From contig NZ_CANMFS010000006.1 in NCBI RefSeq assembly GCF_947497275.1, forward strand, positions 228,608 through 292,607: DNA of 64,000 bases, written 5' to 3'. Position 1 is the stretch's first letter. Each line of letters starts with the position of its first letter. This document shows, one piece after another, positions 45,400 through 54,846 of the stretch. Origin of the DNA: an uncultured Sulfitobacter sp. (lineage in GTDB: Bacteria; Pseudomonadota; Alphaproteobacteria; Rhodobacterales; Rhodobacteraceae). The notes beneath the pieces are model-generated. The model searched no databases and was not told where the DNA came from. It saw only the letters and a program-made list of their open reading frames with translations. The translations under genes were made by a program, and so were the position numbers.

Positions 45400-46179
45400 A
45401 TGAACGCAGCGCATTACGCTCATGCACCTTCAATGGCGTTGCCACTTATTGTCCTTCTGGTCGCAACGCTGTTCTATATCGCGGGCGCTTTACGCCATGG
45501 CGCTGGCTCTACCTTGACAACAACGCGCTGGCGTATTGGATCTTGGTGCTTGGGGGCCAGCCTTCTTGCAATCGGTCTACTGCCGGGTTTCCTACCGTTC
45601 CCGGATGGCGATGTCCGCCAGCATATGCTTCAACATCTCTTGCTCGGTATGGCGGCGCCTCTCGGGTTGGTCATGGCAGCCCCGCTCACAGTCCTGCTAC
45701 GCAATGTCCCACCTGCTCAAGGGCGTGCAATCACTGGGTTTCTACAAAGCCGGGGGCTACAACTTCTGGCCAACCCTGTGGTTGCTTTGGTGCTTAATAT
45801 CGGCGGGATGGCAGTGCTTTACTTCACACCACTGTACGAGATGATGATGACGTCGCCAGCGCTACACTACTTTGTGCATTTCCATTTTGTCGCGGCAGGC
45901 TGCCTCTATGTATGGGTCATTGCAGGTCCCGACCCAGCACCGCATCGACCCTCAGTTCCGACACGATTGGTCGTTCTGGGTATTGCAATCGTCCTTCATT
46001 CGGTAATGTCGCAGATGCTCTATGCTGGGATGTTCGTTACTTTGCAGGCGCCGACGTGGCAATTACAGCAGGCTGCCGAATTGATGTATTACGGTGGCGA
46101 CATAACCGAGTTACTTTTGGCATTTGCTATGGTGAGCACATGGCGGCCCGCAAGAAAGCGTCTGGCGCGGAACCTTTAA
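45400..46179 (+). CDS. CtaG-type cytochrome c oxidase assembly factor (caa3_CtaG family)
   Basis: The 259-residue membrane protein has seven hydrophobic segments and conserved histidines (VRQHMLQHLLLGMAAPLGL, YFVHFHFVAAGCLYVWVIAG, ADLMYYGGDITELL-like end). It matches the Bacillus CtaG family, linked to copper centre assembly of haem-copper oxidases, and not the Cox11-type CtaG. No oxidase subunit gene is near. It overlaps nothing but is only 3 bp from the DUF2243 gene. Confidence 0.85.
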   Translation: MNAAHYAHAPSMALPLIVLLVATLFYIAGALRHGAGSTLTTTRWRIGSWCLGASLLAIGLLPGFLPFPDGDVRQHMLQHLLLGMAAPLGLVMAAPLTVLLRNVPPAQGRAITGFLQSRGLQLLANPVVALVLNIGGMAVLYFTPLYEMMMTSPALHYFVHFHFVAAGCLYVWVIAGPDPAPHRPSVPTRLVVLGIAIVLHSVMSQMLYAGMFVTLQAPTWQLQQAAELMYYGGDITELLLAFAMVSTWRPARKRLARNL

Positions 46180-46224
46180 CGTGTGATGGCTTGGGTGTGA
46201 TCCGAGATGGCAGTGGTCAGGCCC

Positions 46225-46717
46225 AGCAAAGACAAGCTTTCGCGATCAACTGGCCGCCGCTGTCGAAACCGATCCGGTTCTGCGCACCATCGCAGCCGCT
46301 CACACAGGACTTTGCAAAGCGACCTCCGACTTTAATCGCGCCTCGAAGACAAAATCCTGGAGTAACCCGATCACACGCCGCCTGATGACCATTTCGCACG
46401 TTGGTCCCATTGTATCGCTAAGCTTTGTGGCACTCGTCGACAATCCTGATCGGTTCGGCAAAACCTCCGAGGTCGGGGCATTCCTCGGCCTGACACCAAG
46501 GCGACATCAATCGGCTGAATTGGATTGGTCAGGCCGTATTCCGAAGTGCTGCGATGCCACGATGTGCGGGCTTCTGTCTCAGGAGGGGTCCTGCGTGATC
46601 AGACCGGTGAAGCGCTTCTCGACGTTGAAATCTTGGGCTGTTCGACCGGCTGGATGGCGCGGGTTGCGCAAAGCCGCTGTTGCCACAGCGCGCAAGATTG
46701 CCATGCTGATCATGTGA
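46225..46717 (+). pseudogene. IS110-family transposase fragment
   Basis: The piece encodes RRLMTISHVGPIVSLSFVAL, then DRFGKTSEVGAFLGLTPRRH, SAELDWSGRIPKC and ATARKIAMLIM, which is the Transposase_20 domain of IS110/IS1111 elements. The N-terminal DEDD catalytic domain is missing, and residues are changed around DATMCGLLSQEGSCV. It is a relic. Confidence 0.75.
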
Positions 46718-47080
46718 ACATCATAAACCGACCCTCGATGGACGCAGGAAGCCAAAGCCTGACCATAATTTCCGCCGCAGGACAGACGGGTAGCGAAGTC
46801 CCGACGGGACGGAGGTTGATCGATCTCATAAAAACGGTTGGGGCGCGGCACTTGCTGCTCAACCCGAAAACGATATTGGAAACGATCCACCACCGAAAAC
46901 CATCATGAGGCGCGCCACGCGACCACGGAGAGAACTATGACCCCGAACGGACAGCCCGCAATCCCGCTCGGCACAGCCGCAATCAGAGAACCAATATTCA
47001 TGGTCTTCGCATATGGGATGCCTGACACCCGTACCGCGATCCGTCCAAAACCCTAAATACACCTTCTGAAAACTAAAGCA
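46718..47080. other. Stretch after the IS110 relic without recognisable gene
   Basis: Short open frames exist but none has a familiar motif. It is probably the rest of the IS110 element and flanking remnants. Confidence 0.45.
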
Positions 47081-47106
47081 GGAACTAAAGTGATCCCGTA
47101 TAGGTT
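47081..47106 (+). promoter_or_regulatory. Candidate EcfG-type promoter of the coiled-coil membrane protein gene
   Basis: GGAAC, 17 nt, then GGTT. The end is about 70 bp upstream of the start codon. One base differs from GGAAC-N16/17-CGTT. Confidence 0.45.
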
Positions 47107-47178
47107 GCAACTTAAGTAGTTGCGGGTGGCCGTTAGCGATGCGGATCAACCTGAATAGCAAGCCAGAAAGGAAAAATC

Positions 47179-48231
47179 ATGGCCCAAACCCACACAGCAC
47201 CTTCCCTCGTTTCAGAAGTTGAGCTCGATCGCGGGGGACGCACCGCATGGGGTGCAATCCTCGCCGGGTCGGTCGTGGGGCTTGCCATATTTGCGATGTT
47301 GAGCCTGCTGGGCATGGGCATTGGATTGACCGCTATAGAGGTGGACGCCAGTAACCCGATGGGTGTCGTGCCGACAGCTTCACCGATCTGGCTTTTCATC
47401 AGTCAGATCATCGCTCTCGGTGCCGCTGGCTATGTTGCCGGACGTCTTGCGGGGGTTTTGCACAAGGTGGGCTCGGTCCTGCATGGCGCAGCGGTCTGGG
47501 GCGTTGCAACCCTTGCGGCAGTCTGGTTGACCGTCAGTGCGGGTGCCGGTCTGTTCAACCTTGCGGGTTCCGCGCTCAGCGGGGCAGGCAATGCGATCTC
47601 GGCGACGGCCTCCGGCGCAGGCTCGGCTGTTCAGACGATCATCCCGGAAGACGTCAATCTGCCGGACCTAGCCGTCAGCCAAGTGGGACTGGAAGACCTG
47701 CCTGACCCGGTAGCATCGCGTCTTCGCGCAAATGGTATCACCCCGGAGAATTTCCAGGAGGAGGCTACAGAAGCATTTCGCAACGTGATCAGCCGTTCTG
47801 AACAGGCCCGTGCACGTCAGCTTGTCACGGGAACGACCATGGATATCATCCAGTCTCCGGGGGACGCCCGCGAAGAACTTTCAAGCTTGGCGGATAGCCT
47901 CGTCGGCGGTGAGAACGCTGTGTTGAATGAAGAAGACCGTGAAGAAGCAAAGCGGGTCATGCAGCGACGTCTCGACCTTTCTCCTCAGGAAGCCGAAGCC
48001 TATGTCGATCAAGTGCAGGCGCGTATGGAAGAAGTCCGGACCGACGCACAGCAAGCCATCGATGAGGCACAGGAAGCCTTGCAGAACGCACAGACAGCAG
48101 CAGTCGATGCGGCTGATGAGACGGTCGATGCAGTCGCAAGTGCCGCTTTATGGGCAGCCCTCGCTTCCCTGCTGGGCCTTCTGGCCGCTGCGGGTGGTGC
48201 CATTGCCGGACGCCCCGGTGATCTGGACTGA
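47179..48231 (+). CDS. Membrane protein with central coiled-coil region, unknown function
   Basis: The 350-residue protein starts MAQTHTAPSLVSEVELDRGG after AGAAAGG. Three hydrophobic segments lie in the first 130 residues (AWGAILAGSVVGLAIFAMLS, IWLFISQIIALGAAGYVAG, VWGVATLAAVWLTVSAGAG). A long Glu/Gln/Ala-rich helical part follows (about 180-310), and a last membrane segment at the C-terminus (ALWAALASLLGLLAAAGGAI). Proteins of this type are sometimes labelled PhnA-like without reason. It may sit in the inner membrane with the helical part outside or inside. A candidate EcfG promoter precedes it. Confidence 0.72.
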   Translation: MAQTHTAPSLVSEVELDRGGRTAWGAILAGSVVGLAIFAMLSLLGMGIGLTAIEVDASNPMGVVPTASPIWLFISQIIALGAAGYVAGRLAGVLHKVGSVLHGAAVWGVATLAAVWLTVSAGAGLFNLAGSALSGAGNAISATASGAGSAVQTIIPEDVNLPDLAVSQVGLEDLPDPVASRLRANGITPENFQEEATEAFRNVISRSEQARARQLVTGTTMDIIQSPGDAREELSSLADSLVGGENAVLNEEDREEAKRVMQRRLDLSPQEAEAYVDQVQARMEEVRTDAQQAIDEAQEALQNAQTAAVDAADETVDAVASAALWAALASLLGLLAAAGGAIAGRPGDLD

Positions 48232-48514
48232 ATATAATGCACCTCGATCGCTTGGCCTGAATGACGGGCCAAGCGACCACTTTATTGCCGACCCCGATAT
48301 GTTTTCAGGAATGAAGCCTGACACTCGTTTCCAATTGCAGAGTGTGGATGTCGTTCGACCATAGAGGATTTGCATCGAGAGCAAGCGGAATTCTGCCAAA
48401 ATCGACCCTGAACAAAGCTCCCCCGTATCTTTTGAAACAATCTGAGCACCGGGAAGTTGTTTACATATCAATCGCGCCAGCAGGCGCAGCCAAATCAGAA
48501 GAGGAGAACATCCA

Positions 48515-49072
48515 ATGACTTTTCGGAAATTTGCCACTGTTACAGCCATCGCCTCCCTGCTTGCGGTCCCGGCTGCCGCCCAGATGTATGACGGATTTGA
48601 CAGCAACGCAGGATATGACGGGTTCACCACCGGATTCAATGAAGCGGGCTATTACAATGCCTGGGACAGCGATTCCGACAACATGCTGAGCGACCGCGAG
48701 TTCGCCACCGGTATGTATGCCGACTGGGACTCCGACAATGACGTTCAAATCAGCAGCGACGAATACGCGGTTGGTGCGGAACGTTGGTATGGCGCGGATC
48801 ATGACGGCGATTTTGATACACTGGACGAGGACAGTTCCGGCTATCTTGACCAGAGCGAATGGTCTGCTGGCTGGAACAATGATTACTACACCGCCTGGGA
48901 TAGCGACAGCGATGGTCTGCTGAACAACGATGAATTCAGCACTGGCGTTTACAACACCGCCGATCTGGACGCTGATCAGTATATCTCTGTCGAGGAGGAA
49001 GGTTGGTTCGAGGGTTGGTTTGACGGCGACGATATCGAGGCCGAAGTCAAGGAAGTCGGCGACCTCTGGTAA
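48515..49072 (+). CDS. Secreted EF-hand calcium-binding protein
   Basis: The 185-residue protein has a signal peptide (MTFRKFATVTAIASLLAVPAAA) and an acidic mature part with five EF-hand-like loops: DSDSDNMLSDRE, DSDNDVQISSDE, DEDSSGYLDQSE, DSDSDGLLNNDE and DLDADQYISVEE. Loop residues 1, 3, 5 and 12 are mostly Asp/Glu, so calcium binding is likely. Aromatic residues (YYNAWD, YYTAWD) recur before loops. It is likely periplasmic or released. Function is unknown. Confidence 0.85.
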   Translation: MTFRKFATVTAIASLLAVPAAAQMYDGFDSNAGYDGFTTGFNEAGYYNAWDSDSDNMLSDREFATGMYADWDSDNDVQISSDEYAVGAERWYGADHDGDFDTLDEDSSGYLDQSEWSAGWNNDYYTAWDSDSDGLLNNDEFSTGVYNTADLDADQYISVEEEGWFEGWFDGDDIEAEVKEVGDLW

Positions 49073-49242
49073 CCGACTACGTCTCATCCACCCGGAGGGC
49101 CGATCCCCCGGCGGTTGTGAACCTTGCGGGCAGTTACTGTTGATCGGACTATTCTGATTGGTAGTGGCTGCCCGCAAATCTTTGAGCACAAACAATATAG
49201 ACGTGCGTTGGGTCGTATCTTGCAGCAAGAGAGTTCATCCCG

Positions 49243-50064
49243 ATGATAATGACGGTTATAGTCGTATGCGTTGTGTCCGGCGCGCTTCTTTTGGGTGCGG
49301 CTTGGGGTGTTTTGTGGACACTGCCCCAAAAGCTGGAAGGGTTCCTGATCGCGGCGGCCGGGGGCGCATTGATCGTATCCGCGATGTCCGAGCTGATCGA
49401 ACCTGCGCTCATGAAAATTTCTTTGGTGTCGGTCACCCTGTCGGTAGGGGCTGGCGCTTTGGTCTTCACAATTGTCGCACGCTTCATCAAAGAGAAGTTC
49501 GGTGAGGACAGTGGCGGCGGCCTTCTGGCGTCCGTAACCCTTGACGGCATCCCTGAAAATCTGGCGCTTGGCGTTGCGCTGATCGGTGCGGGACCGATGC
49601 AGATCGCGGCACTCGCAGGATCGATTTTCCTCTCGAATCTTCCAGAAGCGGCAGGCGGTGCAAAGGAAATGGTAAAAAACTGGCCCAAGCGCCGCGTTTT
49701 TCTGCTTTGGGGTATAACGGCTGTGCTACTGTCCGCTGCTGCCATCGCCGGCAACTTGCTCCTGTCGGACGTCGCGCCGGAATACCTTGCCGCTATTCGC
49801 TGTTTTGCCGCGGGCGCGGTCATCGCATCCCTGGCGACGACAGTGTTTCCCAAGGCCTACCAGGAAGACAGCTACGTTGCAGGAATTGCTACCGCCCTCG
49901 GGCTGCTTTTGGCACTGGCTCTGGGAGAGCTGGATGGTGGTTCCGGCAAACAGGAAAATGCTTCACAGTCAGTTCAGACCAGCAAGACAGCAAGCTTGCT
50001 TGAGGGGACGTTGGCGCTCCCTCGCGGTTCGACCACGTCGGACATCCAGCCTCTTCCTCGATGA
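49243..50064 (+). CDS. ZIP-like metal transporter homologue with altered metal motifs
   Basis: A 273-residue protein with about eight hydrophobic segments. The ZIP helix IV and V motifs show as LDGIPENLALGVAL and LSNLPEAAGG, where canonical ZIPs have HNxPEG-like sequences. The prolines and glutamates remain, but the metal-binding histidines are Asp and Ser here. It may move a different ion or be a diverged family member. The last 45 residues are hydrophilic and unrelated to ZIP proteins; the family end would be near ALALGELDGG. Confidence 0.75.
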   Translation: MIMTVIVVCVVSGALLLGAAWGVLWTLPQKLEGFLIAAAGGALIVSAMSELIEPALMKISLVSVTLSVGAGALVFTIVARFIKEKFGEDSGGGLLASVTLDGIPENLALGVALIGAGPMQIAALAGSIFLSNLPEAAGGAKEMVKNWPKRRVFLLWGITAVLLSAAAIAGNLLLSDVAPEYLAAIRCFAAGAVIASLATTVFPKAYQEDSYVAGIATALGLLLALALGELDGGSGKQENASQSVQTSKTASLLEGTLALPRGSTTSDIQPLPR

Positions 50065-50254
50065 ACCGAACAACGGTTCGACGTCGCAAACGCGAAGCGG
50101 AAACCGAAGAAGCGGACGATATTCTGTGAGCGTTCCAATGAGGGGCAGGTGAGTGCTGGCCCATTTTATTCTTCGTTCACTACGAGGGTATGAAATCGCA
50201 TCAAAGGGCACCAAACTCCACGCCGGCTTATAACTGCCATGCTTAATGTGTGCT

Positions 50255-50279
50255 GGAACCAAGAGATCTTTGGGAAGTT
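50255..50279 (+). promoter_or_regulatory. Candidate EcfG-type promoter of the PRC-barrel gene
   Basis: GGAAC, 16 nt, then AGTT, ending 39 bp before the start codon. One base differs from GGAAC-N16/17-CGTT. Confidence 0.5.
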
Positions 50280-50317
50280 TTCTTCTTAGTGGAAACCATA
50301 ATCATGAGGAGGTCCAA

Positions 50318-50614
50318 ATGGATCATTCTAAACATACCCCCCTTCGCGCTGAAGAATTAAATGCTGCCAATCTTGAAGGAGCCGATGTCTATGGTCCAGA
50401 CGACAACAATATCGGCAATGTCTCACATCTGCACGGCTCCGGGCAGAACGCTAAGGTAGTTGTTGATGTTGGTGGCTTCTTGGGCCTTGGCGCGAAACCT
50501 GTCGCGCTTGACCTATCGCGCCTGAATTTCATGCGCGATGAAAACGGCAAGGTTCACGCCACCACAATGATGACGAAAGACGAACTGAAGAACCTACCCG
50601 AACATCACGATTAA
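50318..50614 (+). CDS. PRC-barrel domain protein
   Basis: This 98-residue protein starts MDHSKHTPLRAEELNAANLE after GAGGAGG. The PRC-barrel shows as GADVYGPDDNNIGNVSHLH, VVVDVGGFLGLGAKPVALDL and NFMRDENGKVHATTMMTKDE. Stand-alone PRC-barrel proteins of alphaproteobacteria are often stress-induced; their binding partner is unknown. The candidate EcfG promoter fits that. Confidence 0.85.
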   Translation: MDHSKHTPLRAEELNAANLEGADVYGPDDNNIGNVSHLHGSGQNAKVVVDVGGFLGLGAKPVALDLSRLNFMRDENGKVHATTMMTKDELKNLPEHHD

Positions 50615-50810
50615 TGGCGTATAGGCCGGTTGAGCCCTTCCCCGCGTAACGAGGCAACTGCGGGGATGCCCTGCCGGAAGCTTGTACGAGCTAGAGCGGA
50701 TCGTAGGGCTGGCATGACCGAAGATCGCTACCCGGTTCCGAAGGTTGTTTGTTTGCTAGGGAAGACGGCGGCGGATATTAAGTGCAGTGGCCCGTCTTAC
50801 CCCGCCGCCC

Positions 50811-51060
50811 TTAAATTTGTGCGAGTGCCCGGTTGACCTCGATCATGACGGTATCGTCCAGCTGACCGAAAACTTTCCGTAGCTTGTCCGTTCGGACTGT
50901 CACGGCCTGGCTCATCAAGATCTGTGATCGCATACGCAACCGGTTCTCCGTAAAAGGTTCGACCGTCAACCTCACTCCCAGCCATCTACATCGACTAAGG
51001 CGGCGTTTAGAAAATCGCTCGGGGTATCATCTGCGCGATCGGCTTTGGCTACAATTGCGA
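50811..51060 (-). pseudogene. MazF/PemK-type toxin C-terminal relic
   Basis: Two frames together give SDFLNAALVDVDGWE and, after a frameshift near 50975, VRLTVEPFTENRLRMRSQIL then KLRKVFGQLDDTVMIEVNRA. The LTVEPxxENxLRxxSQ and GxLDDxxMxEVNRAL patterns are the C-terminal part of MazF-like mRNA interferases. The N-terminal half with the RNA-binding loop is not seen. No antitoxin gene is found next to it, so it is presumably inactive. Confidence 0.55.
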
Positions 51061-51745
51061 CGTGCCGGCGGCACTCAACCTCAAAACCGGGGCGGCGGGT
51101 ATGCCCGCAGAGCGAAGAATGCGGATTGTGCCAGTGTGCGGCGATTTCGGACAGGTGGGCCCTGAATCGCTCGACCAGAACTTCAGGAGTCATGCATACT
51201 TTATCGGTTGCACCAATACGTAATAAACCTCGGTTGATCAGGTGTTTGGCGACGGGGTTGACCCGTTGGGCCACGGCATCTTCAAGGGCGAGGGGGGCCA
51301 TCATCCCTTCGGACCTTGCGATCCGAAGTAACAACCAAGCCTCTTCAGGTGCCAGATTCGTGTCGAGGTCGACGAAATACCTCGCAGCGCTTCGGTCCTG
51401 TTAGCCTTGATTGCGGTATGAGCGACGATGCGGCGCGTAGCTCGTCTAATGAGGTGGCATTGCGTGGCATGACAAAGCTGTCACCTATAACCGGGGCGGT
51501 CAGTGCAGTGCCAGCGGTCTCGCGCAGCAGGATCTTCTGCATCGCCCAAACAAGCACGAAGATCACGACAGCCAAGCCCGCTGCCGCCAGGAAAACCGGA
51601 TGGAGCGCACCCGCACAGGCTGCGTGATAGTGCGAACGTAGGCTGTCGGGCAGCGCACTGATGGCCATCGGTGTCGTGGCCACGGCTGCATCTGGAGGCA
51701 GGGTGGTGACCATGAAGATGTAGATATAGGCAAGGTCGAGGAGTT
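51061..51745 (-). pseudogene. MFS (DHA2-type) transporter C-terminal relic
   Basis: The first part gives ELLDLAYIYIFMVTTLPPDA and HPVFLAAAGLAVVIFVLVWA, a last membrane helix followed by a linker typical of multidrug MFS proteins. After a frameshift near 51375 it reads APEEAWLLLRIARSEGMMAP and VNPVAKHLINRGLLRIG, resembling a MarR-like tail found on some of these transporters. The main transporter part is missing upstream, where a stop precedes the fragment. Confidence 0.5.
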
Positions 51746-51810
51746 CGTATTAAATACGGTCAATCGTTTCCGTACCCAGATCGGTTTTCGCTATATTCGC
51801 TTCGTCCGTT

Positions 51811-54800
51811 CTAGGCCCTCTTGCGGTCTTTAGCCGAGATATATGTATAGAACATCGGCACGACGAAAAGTGTGAACAGCGTGCCGATCACCAGCCCCGT
51901 GAAGATCACCAATCCCATTGCCTGACGTGCCCCGGCCCCGGCACCGGCGGCTGTCATCAGCGGAACCATTGCCACGGCAAGGGCAGCTGTCGTCATCAGG
52001 ATCGGGCGCAGGCGCACTTTGGCGGAATCGACGATCGCCTCGCGGATCGACATGCCTGTGTCCCGGCGCTGGTTGGCGAACTCGACCAGAAGGATGCCAT
52101 GTTTGGTGATGATCCCGATCAGGGTAATCAGGCCGACCTGCGTATAGATGTTCAGCGTCCCCAGCCCAAGATTCAGCGGTAGGATCGCGCCAAAGATCGA
52201 CATCGGCACCGACATCAGGATGATCAACGGGTCGCGGAAGCTCTCGAACTGGGCGGCCAGCAGCAGGTAGATCACGATCAGGGCCGCGGCGAAAGCGACC
52301 AGAATGGTGTTGCCCTGTTCGACCTCCAACCGGGACTGTCCAGCATAATCGACGAAGAATGAATCGGGCAAGTCTTCGCGGATGATGTCCACCAGCGTCG
52401 CAAGCCCCTCACCCGTGGTGACCCCCGGCAACGGCAAGGCCGATAGCGTGGTCGAATTCAACTGGTCGAACTGCTCGATTGCCGCCGGGGCCGCATTGGT
52501 GGAAACCTCAATCACCGATGAAAGCGGAATGACCGCGCCGCTTGCCGAGCGGATGAAGTAATCGCCCAATTGTTCGGGATTCGATCGAAAGTCCTGCGGC
52601 ACCTGAGTTATGACGTCGTAACTTTGGGAATCGCGGTCGAACTTGCTGATCGCGCCGCCGCCGACCAGCACAGCCAGTGTCGTACCGACATCCCGGATCG
52701 GCACGTTCAGCGCGGCTGCGCGTTCGCGGTCTATGGTAACGGTCACCTGCGGTGCGTCGAAAGACAGCGAATTCTGCACGACGATGAACCGCCCCGAAGC
52801 CTGTGCCTTCTGGCGGATTTCCTCGGCCACCTCATAGACCCGGCTGGAATTGTCCGTCGATTGCAGAACAACCGAGATGGGCAAGCCGCCCCCGGCCCCC
52901 GGTAGGGAGGGCGGGGAAAAGACCAGCGCCTCGACCCCGTCGACGCTGCTGATACGCGCCTGGATATCCTGTTGCACCTCTTTTTGGCTGCGCTCGCGGT
53001 CGCCCCAATCCTTGAGGGCCCAGACCGCAAATCCGGTGTTGGTCGCCCCACCCAGACCGACGATCGAGAACTTGTCGCGGACCTCTTCGATGTCGTCTGT
53101 GCGCTTCTCGACTTGGTTGGCATAACGGCTGGTATAATCGCTCGTTGCATAGCGCGGCGCCGTCATCAGAGAAAACAGCGCGCCGGCGTCTTCTTCCGGC
53201 GCCAGTTCGCCCGATGTATTGACGAACATGAAACCGGTCAAAGCCGTCAGCGCGACCACTACCAAAAGCGTCACGGGGCGGTAATCCAGTGACGTCTCAA
53301 CCCGCCGCCCGAACCATTCCGACACCTTGTCCGATGTGCCATCGACGATCTTCTGAAACCGGCTGTGCGCACCCGCCTTGAGCAGACGCGCCGACATCAT
53401 CGGCGTGATGGTCAGCGCCACGACCCCGGAAATCAGGACCGCACCCGCCAGAGTGAAGGCAAATTCGCGAAATAGCGACCCGGTCAGCCCGCCGGCAAAG
53501 CCGATGGGTACAAACACCGCCACCAGCGTCAGCGACATCGCGATAATGGGGAGCCAGATTTCCTGCATCCCCTTGATCGCAGCCGCCAGCGGTTCCATGC
53601 CATCCTCGATATGACGGTGGATGTTCTCCACCACGATGATCGCGTCATCCACCACAAGCCCAATGGCCAACACCATCGCCAGCAGAGACAAAAGGTTAAT
53701 CGAATAGCCCATTACGGCCAGAAAGAAACACACCCCCACCAGCGACAGCGGGAGCGTGACCATGGGCATCAGGACAGAGCGGAACGATCCGAGAAAGAGC
53801 AGGATCACGACAATCACGATACCAACCGCTTCGGCGATGGTTTTGAATACCTCTTCGATGGAGGCGCTGATGGTTTCGGTCGAATCGTAGACCAGCGACA
53901 CATCCATGCCTTCTGGCAGGCTGTCGCGGATTTCGGGCAATTCATCCAGCACCCCCCCCGCCACGTCCAGCGGGTTGGCTGATGGCGTGGGGAAGATGCC
54001 GACAAATGTACCGGCTTCTCCGTTGAAGCGGACCCTGGTATCGGTACTTTCGGCGGCCAGTTTCACGTCGGCGACATCGCGCAGCCGCACAACATCGTCA
54101 CCCTGGCCTGAAATCGGCAGAGCGCCAAAGGCTTCTGGCGTCTGAAGTGTCGAACGCAAAGTGATGGAATACGTCACGTCGTCGTTCTGGGTCTTTCCGG
54201 GCGCCGAAAGGAAGTTGGACGCGTTGATCGCCGCCATGAGCTCAGCCGCGGTCACCCCACGGCTGGCAAGGCGCACCGGATCAATCCAGACCCGCATCGC
54301 GTATTTTGCGGCGCCGAGGATCTGCACTTCGGCAACGCCGTTGATTGTGGACATGCGGGGCCGGATAACCCTTTCGAGGTATTCGGTCAGTTCTTCTGGC
54401 GACATTTGCGGGTTCTGAAACGCCAGATACATGATCGCGAATTGCTGACCGGTGCCCTTGACGATCACCGGATCCTCGGCTTCGCCCGGCAGGGCACCCC
54501 GCACCTGTTGCACCTTGGACATGACTTCGGTCAGCGCGATATCGGGGTTGGCACCCAGTTCCATGTTCACCGTCACCGAAGACGACGACGGACGGCTGGC
54601 CGAGGTTACATAGGCGAGATTTTCAGTGGTCGAGACCGCCGAGGCAATGGGGGCGGTGATAAATCCTTGTATGAGATCCGCACTGGCACCCGGATAGACG
54701 GTGTTGATCGTAATGACCGTCTCTTCTACTTCGGGATATTGACGGATCGGCAGGTCAAGCAAGCCTTGCAGACCCAACAGCATGATAAGCGCGCCCAGAA

Positions 54801-54846
54801 CCGTCGACAGGACCGGGCGACGGGTGAAAAGCTCTGGCAGGCTCAT
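51811..54846 (-). CDS. RND efflux transporter permease (AcrB/MexB-type family)
   Basis: The 1,011-residue inner-membrane proton antiporter has twelve helices and two large periplasmic loops. The start is MSLPELFTRRPVLSTVLGAL. The proton-relay Asp pair is in GLVVDDAIIVVENIHRH (helix 4), and family segments such as PVIVKGTGQQFAIMYLAF and MTTAALAVAMVPLM are present. It pumps drugs or other hydrophobic compounds with the MFP below and an outer-membrane channel that is not encoded here. It overlaps the MFP gene by ATGA. Confidence 0.93.
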   Translation of the reverse strand: MSLPELFTRRPVLSTVLGALIMLLGLQGLLDLPIRQYPEVEETVITINTVYPGASADLIQGFITAPIASAVSTTENLAYVTSASRPSSSSVTVNMELGANPDIALTEVMSKVQQVRGALPGEAEDPVIVKGTGQQFAIMYLAFQNPQMSPEELTEYLERVIRPRMSTINGVAEVQILGAAKYAMRVWIDPVRLASRGVTAAELMAAINASNFLSAPGKTQNDDVTYSITLRSTLQTPEAFGALPISGQGDDVVRLRDVADVKLAAESTDTRVRFNGEAGTFVGIFPTPSANPLDVAGGVLDELPEIRDSLPEGMDVSLVYDSTETISASIEEVFKTIAEAVGIVIVVILLFLGSFRSVLMPMVTLPLSLVGVCFFLAVMGYSINLLSLLAMVLAIGLVVDDAIIVVENIHRHIEDGMEPLAAAIKGMQEIWLPIIAMSLTLVAVFVPIGFAGGLTGSLFREFAFTLAGAVLISGVVALTITPMMSARLLKAGAHSRFQKIVDGTSDKVSEWFGRRVETSLDYRPVTLLVVVALTALTGFMFVNTSGELAPEEDAGALFSLMTAPRYATSDYTSRYANQVEKRTDDIEEVRDKFSIVGLGGATNTGFAVWALKDWGDRERSQKEVQQDIQARISSVDGVEALVFSPPSLPGAGGGLPISVVLQSTDNSSRVYEVAEEIRQKAQASGRFIVVQNSLSFDAPQVTVTIDRERAAALNVPIRDVGTTLAVLVGGGAISKFDRDSQSYDVITQVPQDFRSNPEQLGDYFIRSASGAVIPLSSVIEVSTNAAPAAIEQFDQLNSTTLSALPLPGVTTGEGLATLVDIIREDLPDSFFVDYAGQSRLEVEQGNTILVAFAAALIVIYLLLAAQFESFRDPLIILMSVPMSIFGAILPLNLGLGTLNIYTQVGLITLIGIITKHGILLVEFANQRRDTGMSIREAIVDSAKVRLRPILMTTAALAVAMVPLMTAAGAGAGARQAMGLVIFTGLVIGTLFTLFVVPMFYTYISAKDRKRA

